A stretch of DNA of 64,000 nucleotides from Candidatus Eisenbergiella merdavium (GCA_019119595.1 DWWS01000031.1:31109-95108); one strand, 5' to 3'; numbered from the stretch's first letter, positions 19,021-28,739 are shown. Translations and numbers: made by a program. The notes: generated by a model not told the origin, from the sequence alone.

Positions 19021-19049
19021 TTGCAGAGCAGTCCCGTATATGCTAAAAT
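19021..19049 (+). promoter_or_regulatory. Promoter of candidate antisense antitoxin RNA
   Basis: TTGCAG (19021-19026), 17-bp spacer, TGC TAAAAT extended -10 (19044-19049). Confidence 0.6.
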
Positions 19050-19055
19050 AAAATT

Positions 19056-19150
19056 GTTAAAAGGAACAACCGTCCCACAAGGGGGTTGACCAGTTTGATG
19101 ACAGAATAGCCACCTGATACCTGGGCAAGTATACAAGGGTGGCTTTTCTG
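19056..19150 (+). ncRNA. Candidate type I antitoxin small RNA (about 95 nt)
   Basis: Own promoter; 5' hairpin caacc(gt)ccc-acaa-gggggttg (19067-19088); terminator agccacc...ggtggct + tttt (19108-19147); no ORF; converges with small hydrophobic ORF on the minus strand. Confidence 0.6.
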
Positions 19151-19176
19151 TTACCCGGTTAGGGAAAACGAAAAGA

Positions 19177-19302
19177 TTACTGGCTGATCTGAATGATCAG
19201 AGCCAGCAATGCAAGGATGAACATTCCAAAAGACATAAGATCATTGAAATCAAAATTCAATTTCTCCAATCCATCCGCATAATATCCCCAAAACCCGGGC
19301 AT
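19177..19302 (-). CDS. Small hydrophobic holin-like/type I toxin peptide
   Basis: Minus-strand frame MPGFWGYYADGLEKLNFDFNDLMSFGMFILALLALIIQISQ*; alternative TTG start at 19260 gives 27 aa; resembles putative holin-like toxin peptides. Confidence 0.6.
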   Translation of the reverse strand: MPGFWGYYADGLEKLNFDFNDLMSFGMFILALLALIIQISQ

Positions 19303-19336
19303 GATAGTCACGTAGAGAAAAGGAGGTGGCTGTCAT

Positions 19337-19549
19337 ATGGGTAGCAAAGCACTTGATTATACAGCGCTTGTGATCGCCATAATCGGGGCGGTCAACTGGG
19401 GACTGATCGGACTTTTCCGTTTTGATCTCGTCGCCCTGATTTTCGGCCAGATGAGCCTGATTTCCAGAATTGTCTACGTTTTAGTCGGAATCTGCGGTCT
19501 GTACCTGCTGACCTTTTTCGGAAGAGTGGGGAACGGACAGGATTCATAG
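19337..19549 (+). CDS. DUF378 family membrane protein
   Basis: LDYTALVIAIIGAVNWGLIGLFRFDLVALIFG...RIVYVLVGICGLYLL; RBS aaaggaggtggctgtcat. Confidence 0.88.
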   Translation: MGSKALDYTALVIAIIGAVNWGLIGLFRFDLVALIFGQMSLISRIVYVLVGICGLYLLTFFGRVGNGQDS

Positions 19550-19590
19550 AGACATGCGCTTTGGCGCACACCTGAAGGAAATACGAAGAA

Positions 19591-19620
19591 GCCTCCGGTT
19601 TATCTGCCGGAGGCCTCTTT
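19591..19620. terminator. Intrinsic terminator between convergent DUF378 and AraC genes
   Basis: gcctccgg-tttatctg-ccggaggc followed by ctcttt. Confidence 0.75.
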
Positions 19621-20556
19621 GCGTTTGGCGGAAGGAGTGCAGCCGTAGGTTTCATGAAACATGCGGCGGAACAGCTTGTAGTTGGTAAAGCCGTGTCGGG
19701 CCAGGATCTCCGTGATGCTTAAGTCAGTGTGGAGAATATCCTGACAGACATGGGAAAAACGGACCTGATTGACAAATTCCAGGAAGGTGATTCCCATGCT
19801 CTTTTTGAAAAAACGGCAGAAGTATTCCGGATTCAAAGCGACGACCGCCGCGGTATCCTGCAGAGCAATTGGCTCGGTGTAATGTTCGTTTACATAGTCC
19901 GTCACTGCGATCAGGCGGGCCCGTTCCGTATCGCTGAAACGGCCGCCCCGGTCGGTCTCCGGAAGCTGATAGCGGGAAACGCACAGGTACAGAAGCTCAT
20001 ACAAAAGGCTTTTAAAATGAAGAGACAGACCGGGCCGCTGCTCCGACTGCTTCCGAAGATTCATATTCTGTCCCCCGCAGTCCTGAAGCTTTTGCAGAAG
20101 AAGGCGGAAGGCCGCATCCGTTTTTTCATCCCCGCAGGGGCCGGTGCAGAAACGGATGCGGTTATATTCCGGAATATTGGACTTCAGAAGCGGGTAGGGA
20201 ATCTGAAGAACGCAGATGCGGGAATGCTCGGAGCAGCCGGTGGAGTGAATGTCGCCGGAATTGATGAGGACAAAATCGCCCTCATGCAGCAGAAGCCGCA
20301 TATCATTGATATTCGCCTCCATGCTCCCCGTAGCGATCAGCAGGATCTCCAGGCTGTGGTGCCAGTGAGCCGGTACGCGGATGCCGGCATCCTCATAGGA
20401 AAAGCACCGCACCTGCAGATCCGGTTCTACGATCACATTTTCATGGATGGATTCCCGGGCGGCTTTCCCTGCCTTCCCCGCACCTGATGAAAAAAGTCCG
20501 TTCCCGTTCGGCTGCGGATTGGGTTCGGCACCTGCAAATAACGGATACTCCTTCAT
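19600..20556 (-). CDS. AraC family regulator with cupin domain
   Basis: MKEYPLFAGAEPNPQPNG start with upstream RBS; AraC HTH at C-terminus (EYFCRFFKKSMGITFLEFVNQVRF...HGFTNYKLFRRMFHETYGCTPSAKRK). Confidence 0.88.
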   Translation of the reverse strand: MKEYPLFAGAEPNPQPNGNGLFSSGAGKAGKAARESIHENVIVEPDLQVRCFSYEDAGIRVPAHWHHSLEILLIATGSMEANINDMRLLLHEGDFVLINSGDIHSTGCSEHSRICVLQIPYPLLKSNIPEYNRIRFCTGPCGDEKTDAAFRLLLQKLQDCGGQNMNLRKQSEQRPGLSLHFKSLLYELLYLCVSRYQLPETDRGGRFSDTERARLIAVTDYVNEHYTEPIALQDTAAVVALNPEYFCRFFKKSMGITFLEFVNQVRFSHVCQDILHTDLSITEILARHGFTNYKLFRRMFHETYGCTPSAKRKEASGR

Positions 20557-20743
20557 TCTCTTTTCCTTTCCTGCAAAATAAAATCGGGTTAAAATACTCT
20601 CCGGATACCCCCTACTCAAACGGTTCAGGCAGCCCTGACCGTCTTATCTCTATTATCTCAAATGGAAGAAAAAAGTCAATATCGACCCATATAAAGTCAG
20701 GATTGAGATTAGCCTGCCTCTGAACCTTATGCTATGATAGAAA

Positions 20744-20848
20744 CAACGGATGCCGTAAAACACCATCCTTATATTCCACAACGGATGCCGCATAGCGCCG
20801 TCCTTATGTTCAGTAACAGATGCTGCAGAAGGCGGCATCCATATGCTT
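20744..20848 (+). repeat. Three tandem imperfect repeats (35-bp period) upstream of GH3 gene
   Basis: caacggatgccgtaaaacaccatccttatattc / caacggatgccgcatagcgccgtccttatgttc / taacagatgctgcagaaggcggcatccatatgc starting at 20744, 20779 and 20814; each contains a small inverted repeat. Confidence 0.75.
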
Positions 20849-20883
20849 CAACTAAAACGCGAAATGAAAAAGGAGAGAAAGGT

Positions 20884-23160
20884 ATGACACGGGAAGGGTT
20901 AAAAGAGCTTGTAGCGAAAATGACGCTGGAGGAAAAGGCGGCGATGTGCTCGGGCGCGGATTTCTGGCACACGGAGGCGGTGGAGCGCCTGGGGATTCCG
21001 GCGATGATGGTTTCCGACGGACCGCACGGGCTGAGAAAGCAGGATCAGGAGGCGGATAATCTCGGCGTAAACGACAGCATTAAGGCGGTCTGCTTCCCCG
21101 CGGGCTGCGGCACGGCGGCCAGCTTTAACCGGGAGCTGATCACCAGGATGGGAGAAGCGCTGGGCGAGGAATGCCAGGCAGAGGGCGTCGGCGTGATCCT
21201 CGGGCCTGCGGTGAACATCAAGCGTTCCCCGCTGTGCGGACGCAATTTTGAATATTATTCCGAGGATCCTTACGTGGCTTCCGAAATGGCGGGAGCGCTG
21301 ATCGCCGGCGTCCAGAGCAAAAACGTGGGAACCAGCATCAAGCATTTTTTTGCGAACAATCAGGAGCACCGCAGAATGTCCTCCTCCTCCGAGATCGACG
21401 AGCGGACCATGCGGGAGATCTATCTTGCGGCCTTTGAGGGCGCGGTGAAAAAGCAGAAGCCCTGGACCGTGATGTGCTCCTATAATAAGATTAACGGCGT
21501 ATACGGCGCTGAAAACAGATGGTCCCTGACCGACGTCCTGCGCGGCGAGTGGGGCTTTGACGGCTTCGTGGTAAGCGACTGGGGCGCGGTAAACGACCGG
21601 GTGCCCGATCTGGAAGCCGGGCTGGATCTGGAAATGCCCTCCTCCGGCGGCGTGAACGACCGGCTCATCGTGGAAGCGGTGAAGGAAGGCCGCCTGAAGG
21701 AAGAGGTGCTGGATCAGTCGGTGGAGCGCATTCTGAACATCGTGTACCGGTTTGAAGAAAACAGGGACAAGACGGCCGTTTTTGACCGGGACAAGGATCA
21801 TGAGCTTGCAAAAAAGGTGGCGGAGGAAACCTGCGTCCTTCTGAAAAACGAGGACAGCGTCCTTCCTCTGCAGGAAAAGGCAAAGATCGCCTTTATCGGG
21901 AAATATGCGGCAAAGCCCCGCTATCAGGGCGGCGGAAGCTCCCACATCAACAGCCATAAGGTGACGGGCGCTTGGGACTGCGTGAAGGACTGGGGAAATA
22001 TCATCTTTGCGGAGGGCTTCCGGGACGATGCGGATCAGACCGACGAGGCGCTTCTGAAGGAAGCCGTGGAGGCGGCAGAGAAAGCGGAGGCTGCCGTGAT
22101 CTTTGCCGGACTTCCCGATTCCTTTGAGTCAGAGGGCTTTGACCGGACCCACATGCGCATGCCGAAATGCCAGAACGAGCTGATCGAGCGCGTAGCCGCC
22201 GTCCAGCCCAACACCATCGTGGTGCTTCACAACGGCTCACCCGTGGAAATGCCCTGGGCGGATCGGGTAAAGGGCATCCTGGAGGCATATCTGGGCGGTC
22301 AGGCCGTTGGAGCGGCGGTTGTGGATATCCTTTTCGGAAAAGTGAATCCCAGTGGAAAACTTCCGGAAACCATTCCTTATCAGATGGAGGACAATCCGTC
22401 CTACCTGTATTATTCCGGAGAGGGCGACCGGGTGGAATACCGGGAGGGCGTGTTCGTCGGCTACCGCTACTATGATAAGAAGAAAATGGCGGTCCGCTTC
22501 CCCTTCGGCTACGGCCTGTCCTATACCACCTTCGCTTATTCGGAGCCGAAGCTCAGCGCAGAGCGCATTCTGGACAGCGAAACCGTCACCATCCGCGTGG
22601 ATGTGACCAACACGGGCAGCCGCGCCGGAAAAGAGACGGTGCAGCTTTATGTATCCGCGCCTGACAGCGCCGTGATCCGACCGGTACGGGAGCTGAGAGG
22701 CTTTGACAAGATCGAGCTTGCTCCCGGCGAGACGAAGATGGTCAGCTTCACGCTGGACAAGAGAGCCTTCGCCTACTGGAACACGGATATCCATGACTGG
22801 CATGTGGAGAGCGGAAGATACCTGATCCAGGTCGGCGGCTCCTCCCGGGACATCGCCATCGAGCAGGAGGTATATGTGGAATCCACCACGAAGCTTCCCA
22901 GACACTATACCATGGATACGACCTTCGGCGATCTGATGGACGACCCGGAGGCGATGGAGCTCATCGCTCCGCTCATGCACATTGATTTCCTGGAGAAAAA
23001 GGAGAACGAGGATACCACGGACGCGGCGGCGGAGGCCATCACGGCCGAGATGCAGGCGGCCATGATGAAGTATATGCCCCTGCGCGGCGTCTTCAGCTTT
23101 GCCTCCGGAAGCGTGACACCCCAGCAGGTTCAGGAGGTTCTGGATAAGCTGAACGGGTGA
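20884..23160 (+). CDS. Glycoside hydrolase family 3 (beta-glucosidase-like)
   Basis: GH3 motifs GFDGFVVSDWGAVNDR, GTSIKHFFANNQEHRR, fibronectin-III-like C-terminal domain; ATG 20884 with aaaggagagaaagg RBS. Confidence 0.95.
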   Translation: MTREGLKELVAKMTLEEKAAMCSGADFWHTEAVERLGIPAMMVSDGPHGLRKQDQEADNLGVNDSIKAVCFPAGCGTAASFNRELITRMGEALGEECQAEGVGVILGPAVNIKRSPLCGRNFEYYSEDPYVASEMAGALIAGVQSKNVGTSIKHFFANNQEHRRMSSSSEIDERTMREIYLAAFEGAVKKQKPWTVMCSYNKINGVYGAENRWSLTDVLRGEWGFDGFVVSDWGAVNDRVPDLEAGLDLEMPSSGGVNDRLIVEAVKEGRLKEEVLDQSVERILNIVYRFEENRDKTAVFDRDKDHELAKKVAEETCVLLKNEDSVLPLQEKAKIAFIGKYAAKPRYQGGGSSHINSHKVTGAWDCVKDWGNIIFAEGFRDDADQTDEALLKEAVEAAEKAEAAVIFAGLPDSFESEGFDRTHMRMPKCQNELIERVAAVQPNTIVVLHNGSPVEMPWADRVKGILEAYLGGQAVGAAVVDILFGKVNPSGKLPETIPYQMEDNPSYLYYSGEGDRVEYREGVFVGYRYYDKKKMAVRFPFGYGLSYTTFAYSEPKLSAERILDSETVTIRVDVTNTGSRAGKETVQLYVSAPDSAVIRPVRELRGFDKIELAPGETKMVSFTLDKRAFAYWNTDIHDWHVESGRYLIQVGGSSRDIAIEQEVYVESTTKLPRHYTMDTTFGDLMDDPEAMELIAPLMHIDFLEKKENEDTTDAAAEAITAEMQAAMMKYMPLRGVFSFASGSVTPQQVQEVLDKLNG

Positions 23161-23196
23161 AAATAAGTGTTCCTTAAGGAGAGGTGTCCGGCATCA

Positions 23197-23222
23197 GAGG
23201 AGCTGCTTTACAGCAGCTCCTC
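23197..23222. terminator. Perfect hairpin between convergent GH3 and sulfatase genes
   Basis: gaggagctgct-ttac-agcagctcctc. Confidence 0.6.
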
Positions 23223-24551
23223 TCCGGGAAACACTCTGCGCTGTCCGGATGGAACAGGAGGCGCTTTGAGGATAACGGGTTCAGATTCACCTGCCCGGAT
23301 CATGGCTTTCTTAAGTCTTTCTGCCATGATGTCGGCTACCTGACGGTGGGATTCATAACCGATCAGGTTCGTCAGTTCGTAGGGATCGTGTTCCAGATCA
23401 TAGAGAGCTGTCTCTGTATAGGTATCGGAACCGGGATCCGTCATAGGGTCTTTGTCGGGAGCCTCCACGGCATATTTCCAGCGGCTGGTCCGTACCGCCC
23501 GTCCTACCTGACTTTCGCTGATTTGAACGAATATTTCCTCCGGCCAGTCTTTACAGCTCCGGTCGATCAGGGGCATGAGAGAATGGCCCTGCATATCCTC
23601 CGGAACAGGAATCCCGCAGGCGTCCAGAAGCGTTGGCGCAACGTCGACCAGGCTTACCAGCGATCGGATCCTTCCCCCTCCGGTAAAAGGACCTCCGGTG
23701 AAGGCCATCGGGATACGGATGGAGCTTTCGTGGCAGGAGCGCTTATATTCGCTGTTCCTTGTTTTGAAATGACATCCATGATCGGTGGTGAAGAGCAGGA
23801 TGGTATTCTCTGAAAGCTGTAGGCTCTTCAGCGCATCTCGCACCCGTCCGAAGGCTTCATCAAGACGTTTTACCATTCCATAGTAGCCATTTATACTTTG
23901 CCACGAATTGCCGCCAAGGCTGGCAAGATCGGGCGGCATGTAATCATATCTCTTCCTGGTCTCCACGGTCGGGGCCGGGTAGCTGTCATTGGAATTCTGA
24001 AAGTGGGGCTCCAGAAAAGAGAGGAACAGGAAGAAGGGCTTTTCTTTATTCTGGTCAATATAACGGATGGCGGCGTCGGTCAGGGCATCCACCCGGTATC
24101 CGGGAAGCTTCACCGGACGGTCCGCGTTATCATAGACCAGGGTATTATATGCCTGAGAGGTGGCCTCCAGGGCATTGGCTCCCAGCCAGTACTGATATCC
24201 CCCTCTTTCCCTTTCCGGTACCGCATGGCGGGTGGAGCCAAGGTGCCACTTCCCGATATATCCGGTCTCATAGCCTGCCTCATTAAAGTAATGTGCCATC
24301 GTTCGCAGATCGGGATTTAAGGGAATGGCATTTTTATATGTCCCAATAGATGTGGCGTACATGCCTGTCTGCAGAACCCCTCTGGCCGGTCCGCACACGG
24401 GCTGGGGAGTGAAGGCATATTCAGGGAAGGTGCCTTCCATTGCCGCCTGATCGAAATTGGGAGTAAGACCGCAGGGATTTCCATGTATCCCCGTCGTATC
24501 CCATCTCTGCTGATCCGTAAAAAATACCACTACATTCGGCCTCGTGCTCAT
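23208..24551 (-). CDS. Type I sulfatase, Cys-type active site
   Basis: MSTRPNVVVFFTDQQRWDTTG; active-site PVCGPARGVLQTG (C-x-P-x-R-x4-T-G); YIGKWHLGS. Confidence 0.93.
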   Translation of the reverse strand: MSTRPNVVVFFTDQQRWDTTGIHGNPCGLTPNFDQAAMEGTFPEYAFTPQPVCGPARGVLQTGMYATSIGTYKNAIPLNPDLRTMAHYFNEAGYETGYIGKWHLGSTRHAVPERERGGYQYWLGANALEATSQAYNTLVYDNADRPVKLPGYRVDALTDAAIRYIDQNKEKPFFLFLSFLEPHFQNSNDSYPAPTVETRKRYDYMPPDLASLGGNSWQSINGYYGMVKRLDEAFGRVRDALKSLQLSENTILLFTTDHGCHFKTRNSEYKRSCHESSIRIPMAFTGGPFTGGGRIRSLVSLVDVAPTLLDACGIPVPEDMQGHSLMPLIDRSCKDWPEEIFVQISESQVGRAVRTSRWKYAVEAPDKDPMTDPGSDTYTETALYDLEHDPYELTNLIGYESHRQVADIMAERLKKAMIRAGESEPVILKAPPVPSGQRRVFPGEELL

Positions 24552-24554
24552 TGC

Positions 24555-27551
24555 TCATACCTCCTCATACTTATGCTTTTCCATATTAAAAATTTCTCCT
24601 TCAAACAGACCGGAAAGGGTCGTATCAACGATAAGCTCCAGCCGGGCTTCCTTTCCCAGTATACATAAGCCGGCCGGCACGTCGAAACGGTAAGGGCTGA
24701 AGGCTTTCATCCCGAGCGTTCTTCCGTTCAGCCTGAGAGTAAGGCTGTCCTGCATACAGGGATCCACGATCCGGAGCTCTTTGCTCTCTTTTTCAAGTAT
24801 TGTCTCATAAATAATGGTCCCTGCATAGAAGGGAATCCCGGAACGGACCCGATCCTTGATCCAGCCGGTCTCCCGCCATGGCTCCAGGCTCCACAGGCCG
24901 TCTTTTTTCTCCACAGAGAAATCTCCGAAGATATACAGAGGGTTTCGGATCCCGCCAAAGGTCTTGTCTGTCTCAAATACCAGGGTGATTTGATTTTTTC
25001 CCGGTATCAGCGCGTTCGAGATTCGGACTGCCTTATTTGTGTTCAGATAGAATTCCCTGCTTTCGAGGTCTACCTCTTTGATCTCATGGTCGTTTAACCA
25101 CAGGGACCACTTGCCGAGCATGGTTCCCGGCTCCATGACCAGATAAATGTCCTTTCTCTCCTGTTCAGAAAGATCGCAGAAAAATTCGTTCCGGCAGGTT
25201 ACCCTCACCAATCCGAAATCCAGTTCCTTCGGACAGCCGAAATAAGGCTTCTGCCTGACCGGAATCCGTATCCCCGCCTGCTCCAGCTGGTCGATGACCG
25301 GAATGCTTTCCGCCTCTCCTTTCTGGCCGTCCTCGGCTTCTACCTGCCATCGCCCGATACGCAGGGCGTTTTTGCCAAGGATTTTCTGCTTCATGGGAAT
25401 ATCCAGATAAATTTCCATGGGGGCCGGAGTATCATCCGCGCTGGCATATTCCGTATCTTTTCCTGAAAAATCCTCCTCGTTCAGAAAACGGGATTCATAG
25501 GGTGACAGGGTAAGGGAAAGCGTTCCGGCTCCCTTCAGGGTTACGGCGGCGTTTCCCGTTTGACCGGAAAGGTTCAGCAGAAACAGTTCCCTCTTCTTTT
25601 CAGCATTTTCCGTGCAGAACCATACCAGACTGCCATCCTCCCTGAGTGGTGAGGAGATCTCAAAAGGCATGGATATCTCTGCTTCGGACCAGGCGATCAG
25701 GCTTCCCGGATCCCGGGTAAATAAAAGAGACTCTTTTTCCATCGCAGGAGCCTCCTTCCCGTTCCGGTAGCTTTCATAGACCTGACTTCCGGATATCCCA
25801 AGGATATCGCTCAGATCTCCCGTCCTTTCATCCGGTTCGATCTGTTCCCAGGGAATGAGCCCGAAGAAGGCGGTCCTCCCTCCCCGCTGTATGTACTCTC
25901 TCAGCTTTTTTGCCGCTTCGCTTTCCAGGTTGGACATGAAGGGAAGGATTACTGCCTGGTATCGGTCGCCGGAAAGTTGCAGAAAGGTTTTTCCTTCTTT
26001 TTTGACCACTTCCATGGCCGCAAAGAGCTGGGGATCTATGATGTAATAGTCCAGACCTGCTTCAAGAAGCCGGTTCTGTACTGTGGAAAAGTCCTCTTTA
26101 AGCCGTCGCGCCGTTTCTTCATCAGCAGTCCAGGTGCTGGTCACCGGATCAAGAAGCAGGAGCTTCACCGTCCTTTTGCCCTGCAGCATCCGATCCAGCT
26201 TATCCGCGTGGTCGGAAAGACTGTGGACATTTTTCCACCAGGGCATCTGAAAAAAGGAGGAAGGAGGAGCATCATGCTTTTTCAGTCCGTCCGTGGTGTA
26301 ATAAGCGCCATGGGTCACGAACCAGTTGATCCCGGACACTGCAAGCCAGTCAAAGGTCCATTTCATGTCCTGAACAGTCATTCCCCAGCCAATGCTGTGA
26401 AACGCTTCACACAGGGCGCCCTCCTTGTGATAAAAATGGGCTGCGGAGGAAACAATCTTTCCATTGAAGCGGTACTTGCTGTCCGCGATGGATGGCCTGC
26501 TCCCGACCTTCTGATGTCCGGCATCGATTCCGGGTATATCCACGAATTCCAGCTCCTTGCTCCTCAAAATGGGTTTTTCCCCTATGTAGAGCAGATGGTT
26601 TTCGTGACACCAGGAGAGAAGCTGTCTGTCGTAGCTTTCCATAAACTGTTCGGCAGCCGTATCGCGGTAAGCATAGCGGATCCGGCTGGTCATCGTTCCC
26701 ATATCCTCAAACAGTGCGGGCAGATATTCTAACAGGTCGATGCCGTGCCTTTTTTTTACCAGATCGGGAAGCAGGGGCGACCAGGGCTGCTCCGGAGGAA
26801 ATGCGGTCACTTCGTCTGTGAAGAATCCCTTGATCGTTTTCCCGAATTCACTGCCGACATGCTTTTTATAGGCCTCATGGGTGGTTTCTATAAAATATCG
26901 GACAGCGTCGGGATTCAGGGGATCTACAAAGGTGTCAAAATATTTGAAGTGCGTCAGCACCGTTTCCACAAATATGCAGATCTTCCATTCTCCTTCAGGG
27001 ACCGGAAAATACAGATACTGGGAGAGCTCTCCCTGAAAATATCGTTTCCGGTTATAGGCGGTCAGACCGCTCAGCTGGAATACATCCTGCACATATCCCG
27101 TTCCTATATAGGGGGCAAGATCGAGAAAACGATCCCAGTTTATCTTCCCACCTTCCACGGCATAAGCCCGGGCGGAGAGAACCTTTCCCCAGGGAGCATG
27201 CAGCTTTACCGTCTCTTTCCCTTTTGCCTGCGCGGTGACATATCGGAGGGATCTGCACAGATACTCAGGATGATCCAGGACCACCTTTCCGCCGCCGATT
27301 CCGCTGGGATAGGGAAATTCATCGTAGATCCATACCTCCATATCCCGTTTTTTCGCTTCCGTCACTGCATGGCGGACACGGGAGAAAAATTCTTCCGACA
27401 GATAGGGGATCTCCATTCCCTGTCTGGGATGGATCATAAAGCCTTTGATCCCCTGGCGGTACATCTGCTCGATCTGCCTGCTCATCTCATCTTTGTCCAT
27501 CTCTCCGTTCCAAAACCAGAACGGCTGGATACCAAATCGTAAATTTCCCAT
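24555..27551 (-). CDS. Large glycoside hydrolase, GH106-like (putative alpha-L-rhamnosidase)
   Basis: 998-aa ORF; IQPFWFWNGEMDKDEMSRQIEQMYRQGIKGFMIHPRQGM...EVWIYDEFPYPSGIGGG; 3 bp upstream of sulfatase start. Confidence 0.65.
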   Translation of the reverse strand: MGNLRFGIQPFWFWNGEMDKDEMSRQIEQMYRQGIKGFMIHPRQGMEIPYLSEEFFSRVRHAVTEAKKRDMEVWIYDEFPYPSGIGGGKVVLDHPEYLCRSLRYVTAQAKGKETVKLHAPWGKVLSARAYAVEGGKINWDRFLDLAPYIGTGYVQDVFQLSGLTAYNRKRYFQGELSQYLYFPVPEGEWKICIFVETVLTHFKYFDTFVDPLNPDAVRYFIETTHEAYKKHVGSEFGKTIKGFFTDEVTAFPPEQPWSPLLPDLVKKRHGIDLLEYLPALFEDMGTMTSRIRYAYRDTAAEQFMESYDRQLLSWCHENHLLYIGEKPILRSKELEFVDIPGIDAGHQKVGSRPSIADSKYRFNGKIVSSAAHFYHKEGALCEAFHSIGWGMTVQDMKWTFDWLAVSGINWFVTHGAYYTTDGLKKHDAPPSSFFQMPWWKNVHSLSDHADKLDRMLQGKRTVKLLLLDPVTSTWTADEETARRLKEDFSTVQNRLLEAGLDYYIIDPQLFAAMEVVKKEGKTFLQLSGDRYQAVILPFMSNLESEAAKKLREYIQRGGRTAFFGLIPWEQIEPDERTGDLSDILGISGSQVYESYRNGKEAPAMEKESLLFTRDPGSLIAWSEAEISMPFEISSPLREDGSLVWFCTENAEKKRELFLLNLSGQTGNAAVTLKGAGTLSLTLSPYESRFLNEEDFSGKDTEYASADDTPAPMEIYLDIPMKQKILGKNALRIGRWQVEAEDGQKGEAESIPVIDQLEQAGIRIPVRQKPYFGCPKELDFGLVRVTCRNEFFCDLSEQERKDIYLVMEPGTMLGKWSLWLNDHEIKEVDLESREFYLNTNKAVRISNALIPGKNQITLVFETDKTFGGIRNPLYIFGDFSVEKKDGLWSLEPWRETGWIKDRVRSGIPFYAGTIIYETILEKESKELRIVDPCMQDSLTLRLNGRTLGMKAFSPYRFDVPAGLCILGKEARLELIVDTTLSGLFEGEIFNMEKHKYEEV

Positions 27552-27554
27552 TTC

Positions 27555-28739
27555 TCAATCCTTTCCGCTGTATCTGTTCTTGTATTCCGTTACTGTACAG
27601 TTGAAGTACTTTTTAAAGCTCAGACTGAAATACTGGCTGTTGTTATAGCCTACCTGTTCCGCGATCTGATAGCTTTTCAGTGAGGTACTCAAAAGAAGCT
27701 GACCGGCTTTTTCCATCCGCACCTGTATCAGATAATCATAGAGGTTTATCCCGAATTTTTCTTTATACAGGCTGGTGAGGTAACAGTGATTGATATTAAA
27801 TCTTGCCGCTATCTGTATCAGTGTCAGCCCGGAATCCTGATAGTTTTCTTCTATATAGTGCCGAATGCGGAGCAGGATGTCCGAGGTCTGGCTGTTCCTG
27901 GCTTTGACAGCGGTCTGATAGGAAAGATAAAGCTGGTTCAATTCCTGAAAGCTGCTGCCGGTATAAAAGCTGCCCCTTACCCCAAGATCTTTTTCCAGCA
28001 GAGTGTTTATCTCCTGCTCCAGAGCTGAGAGCCTGCCTTTAAATCCCGCCTTATCTGGTGTATTGCTCGCAGTATAGATGAAAAAGAGCTGCGTGGCTTC
28101 CATGGGAAGGAAGAAGCTTCCGCTGTGAGCCTGAGTGAGCCTGTCACAGATATCCTTCAGGATCTCTTTGACCCGATCCCACTCCAGCTCGTCCAGACGT
28201 TTAAAATCCACGAACCCCACCACGCCAAAGCCACAGGTGAGGTTGATATCAAAGGCCTTGAACACGTTATCATCCGCCTCTGTAAAGCTATGGTACATAA
28301 GCTGTGAGATATAGTGCCTCTGCAGGGAGGGATAGCCCTCCTTGACCACCCGGTTGATCTTCTGCTCTTCCAGCACCAACTTCTGCGTCTTTTCCATCAC
28401 GGCGATCAGTGCGTCCGGCATGACAGGCTTGGTAAGATAGTCGATGGCGTTCAGTTTTAATGCCTGCTTGGCGTATTCAAAATCCTTATAGCCGGATAAA
28501 AAAATGAACTTTATCTCCGGGTAATAGTCCTTGGCGATCACGGCAAGCTGTATCCCGTCCATCACCGGCATTTTGATATCCGATAATATCACATCGGGTC
28601 GGTGCTCCTTTATATAATCCAGTGCTTCCATTCCGTCTTTGGCACAATATATCAGCTCCCAGCCGTATTTTTCCCAGGGTATCCTGACCGCCATGCTCTT
28701 TCTTGCGATCGTGTCGTCATCTACAAACAATATTTTCAA
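27555..28739 (-). CDS. YesN-type response regulator (REC + AraC HTH)
   Basis: MKILFVDDDTIARKSMAVRI REC domain and C-terminal AraC HTH. Confidence 0.93.
   Translation of the reverse strand: MKILFVDDDTIARKSMAVRIPWEKYGWELIYCAKDGMEALDYIKEHRPDVILSDIKMPVMDGIQLAVIAKDYYPEIKFIFLSGYKDFEYAKQALKLNAIDYLTKPVMPDALIAVMEKTQKLVLEEQKINRVVKEGYPSLQRHYISQLMYHSFTEADDNVFKAFDINLTCGFGVVGFVDFKRLDELEWDRVKEILKDICDRLTQAHSGSFFLPMEATQLFFIYTASNTPDKAGFKGRLSALEQEINTLLEKDLGVRGSFYTGSSFQELNQLYLSYQTAVKARNSQTSDILLRIRHYIEENYQDSGLTLIQIAARFNINHCYLTSLYKEKFGINLYDYLIQVRMEKAGQLLLSTSLKSYQIAEQVGYNNSQYFSLSFKKYFNCTVTEYKNRYSGKD

Noticed and set aside
20734-20883. N-terminal 50 residues of the GH3 ORF in the track (MIETTDAVKHHPYIPQ...)
   Set aside because: This part spans the tandem repeat array; a strong RBS precedes the ATG at 20884, where GH3 homology begins.
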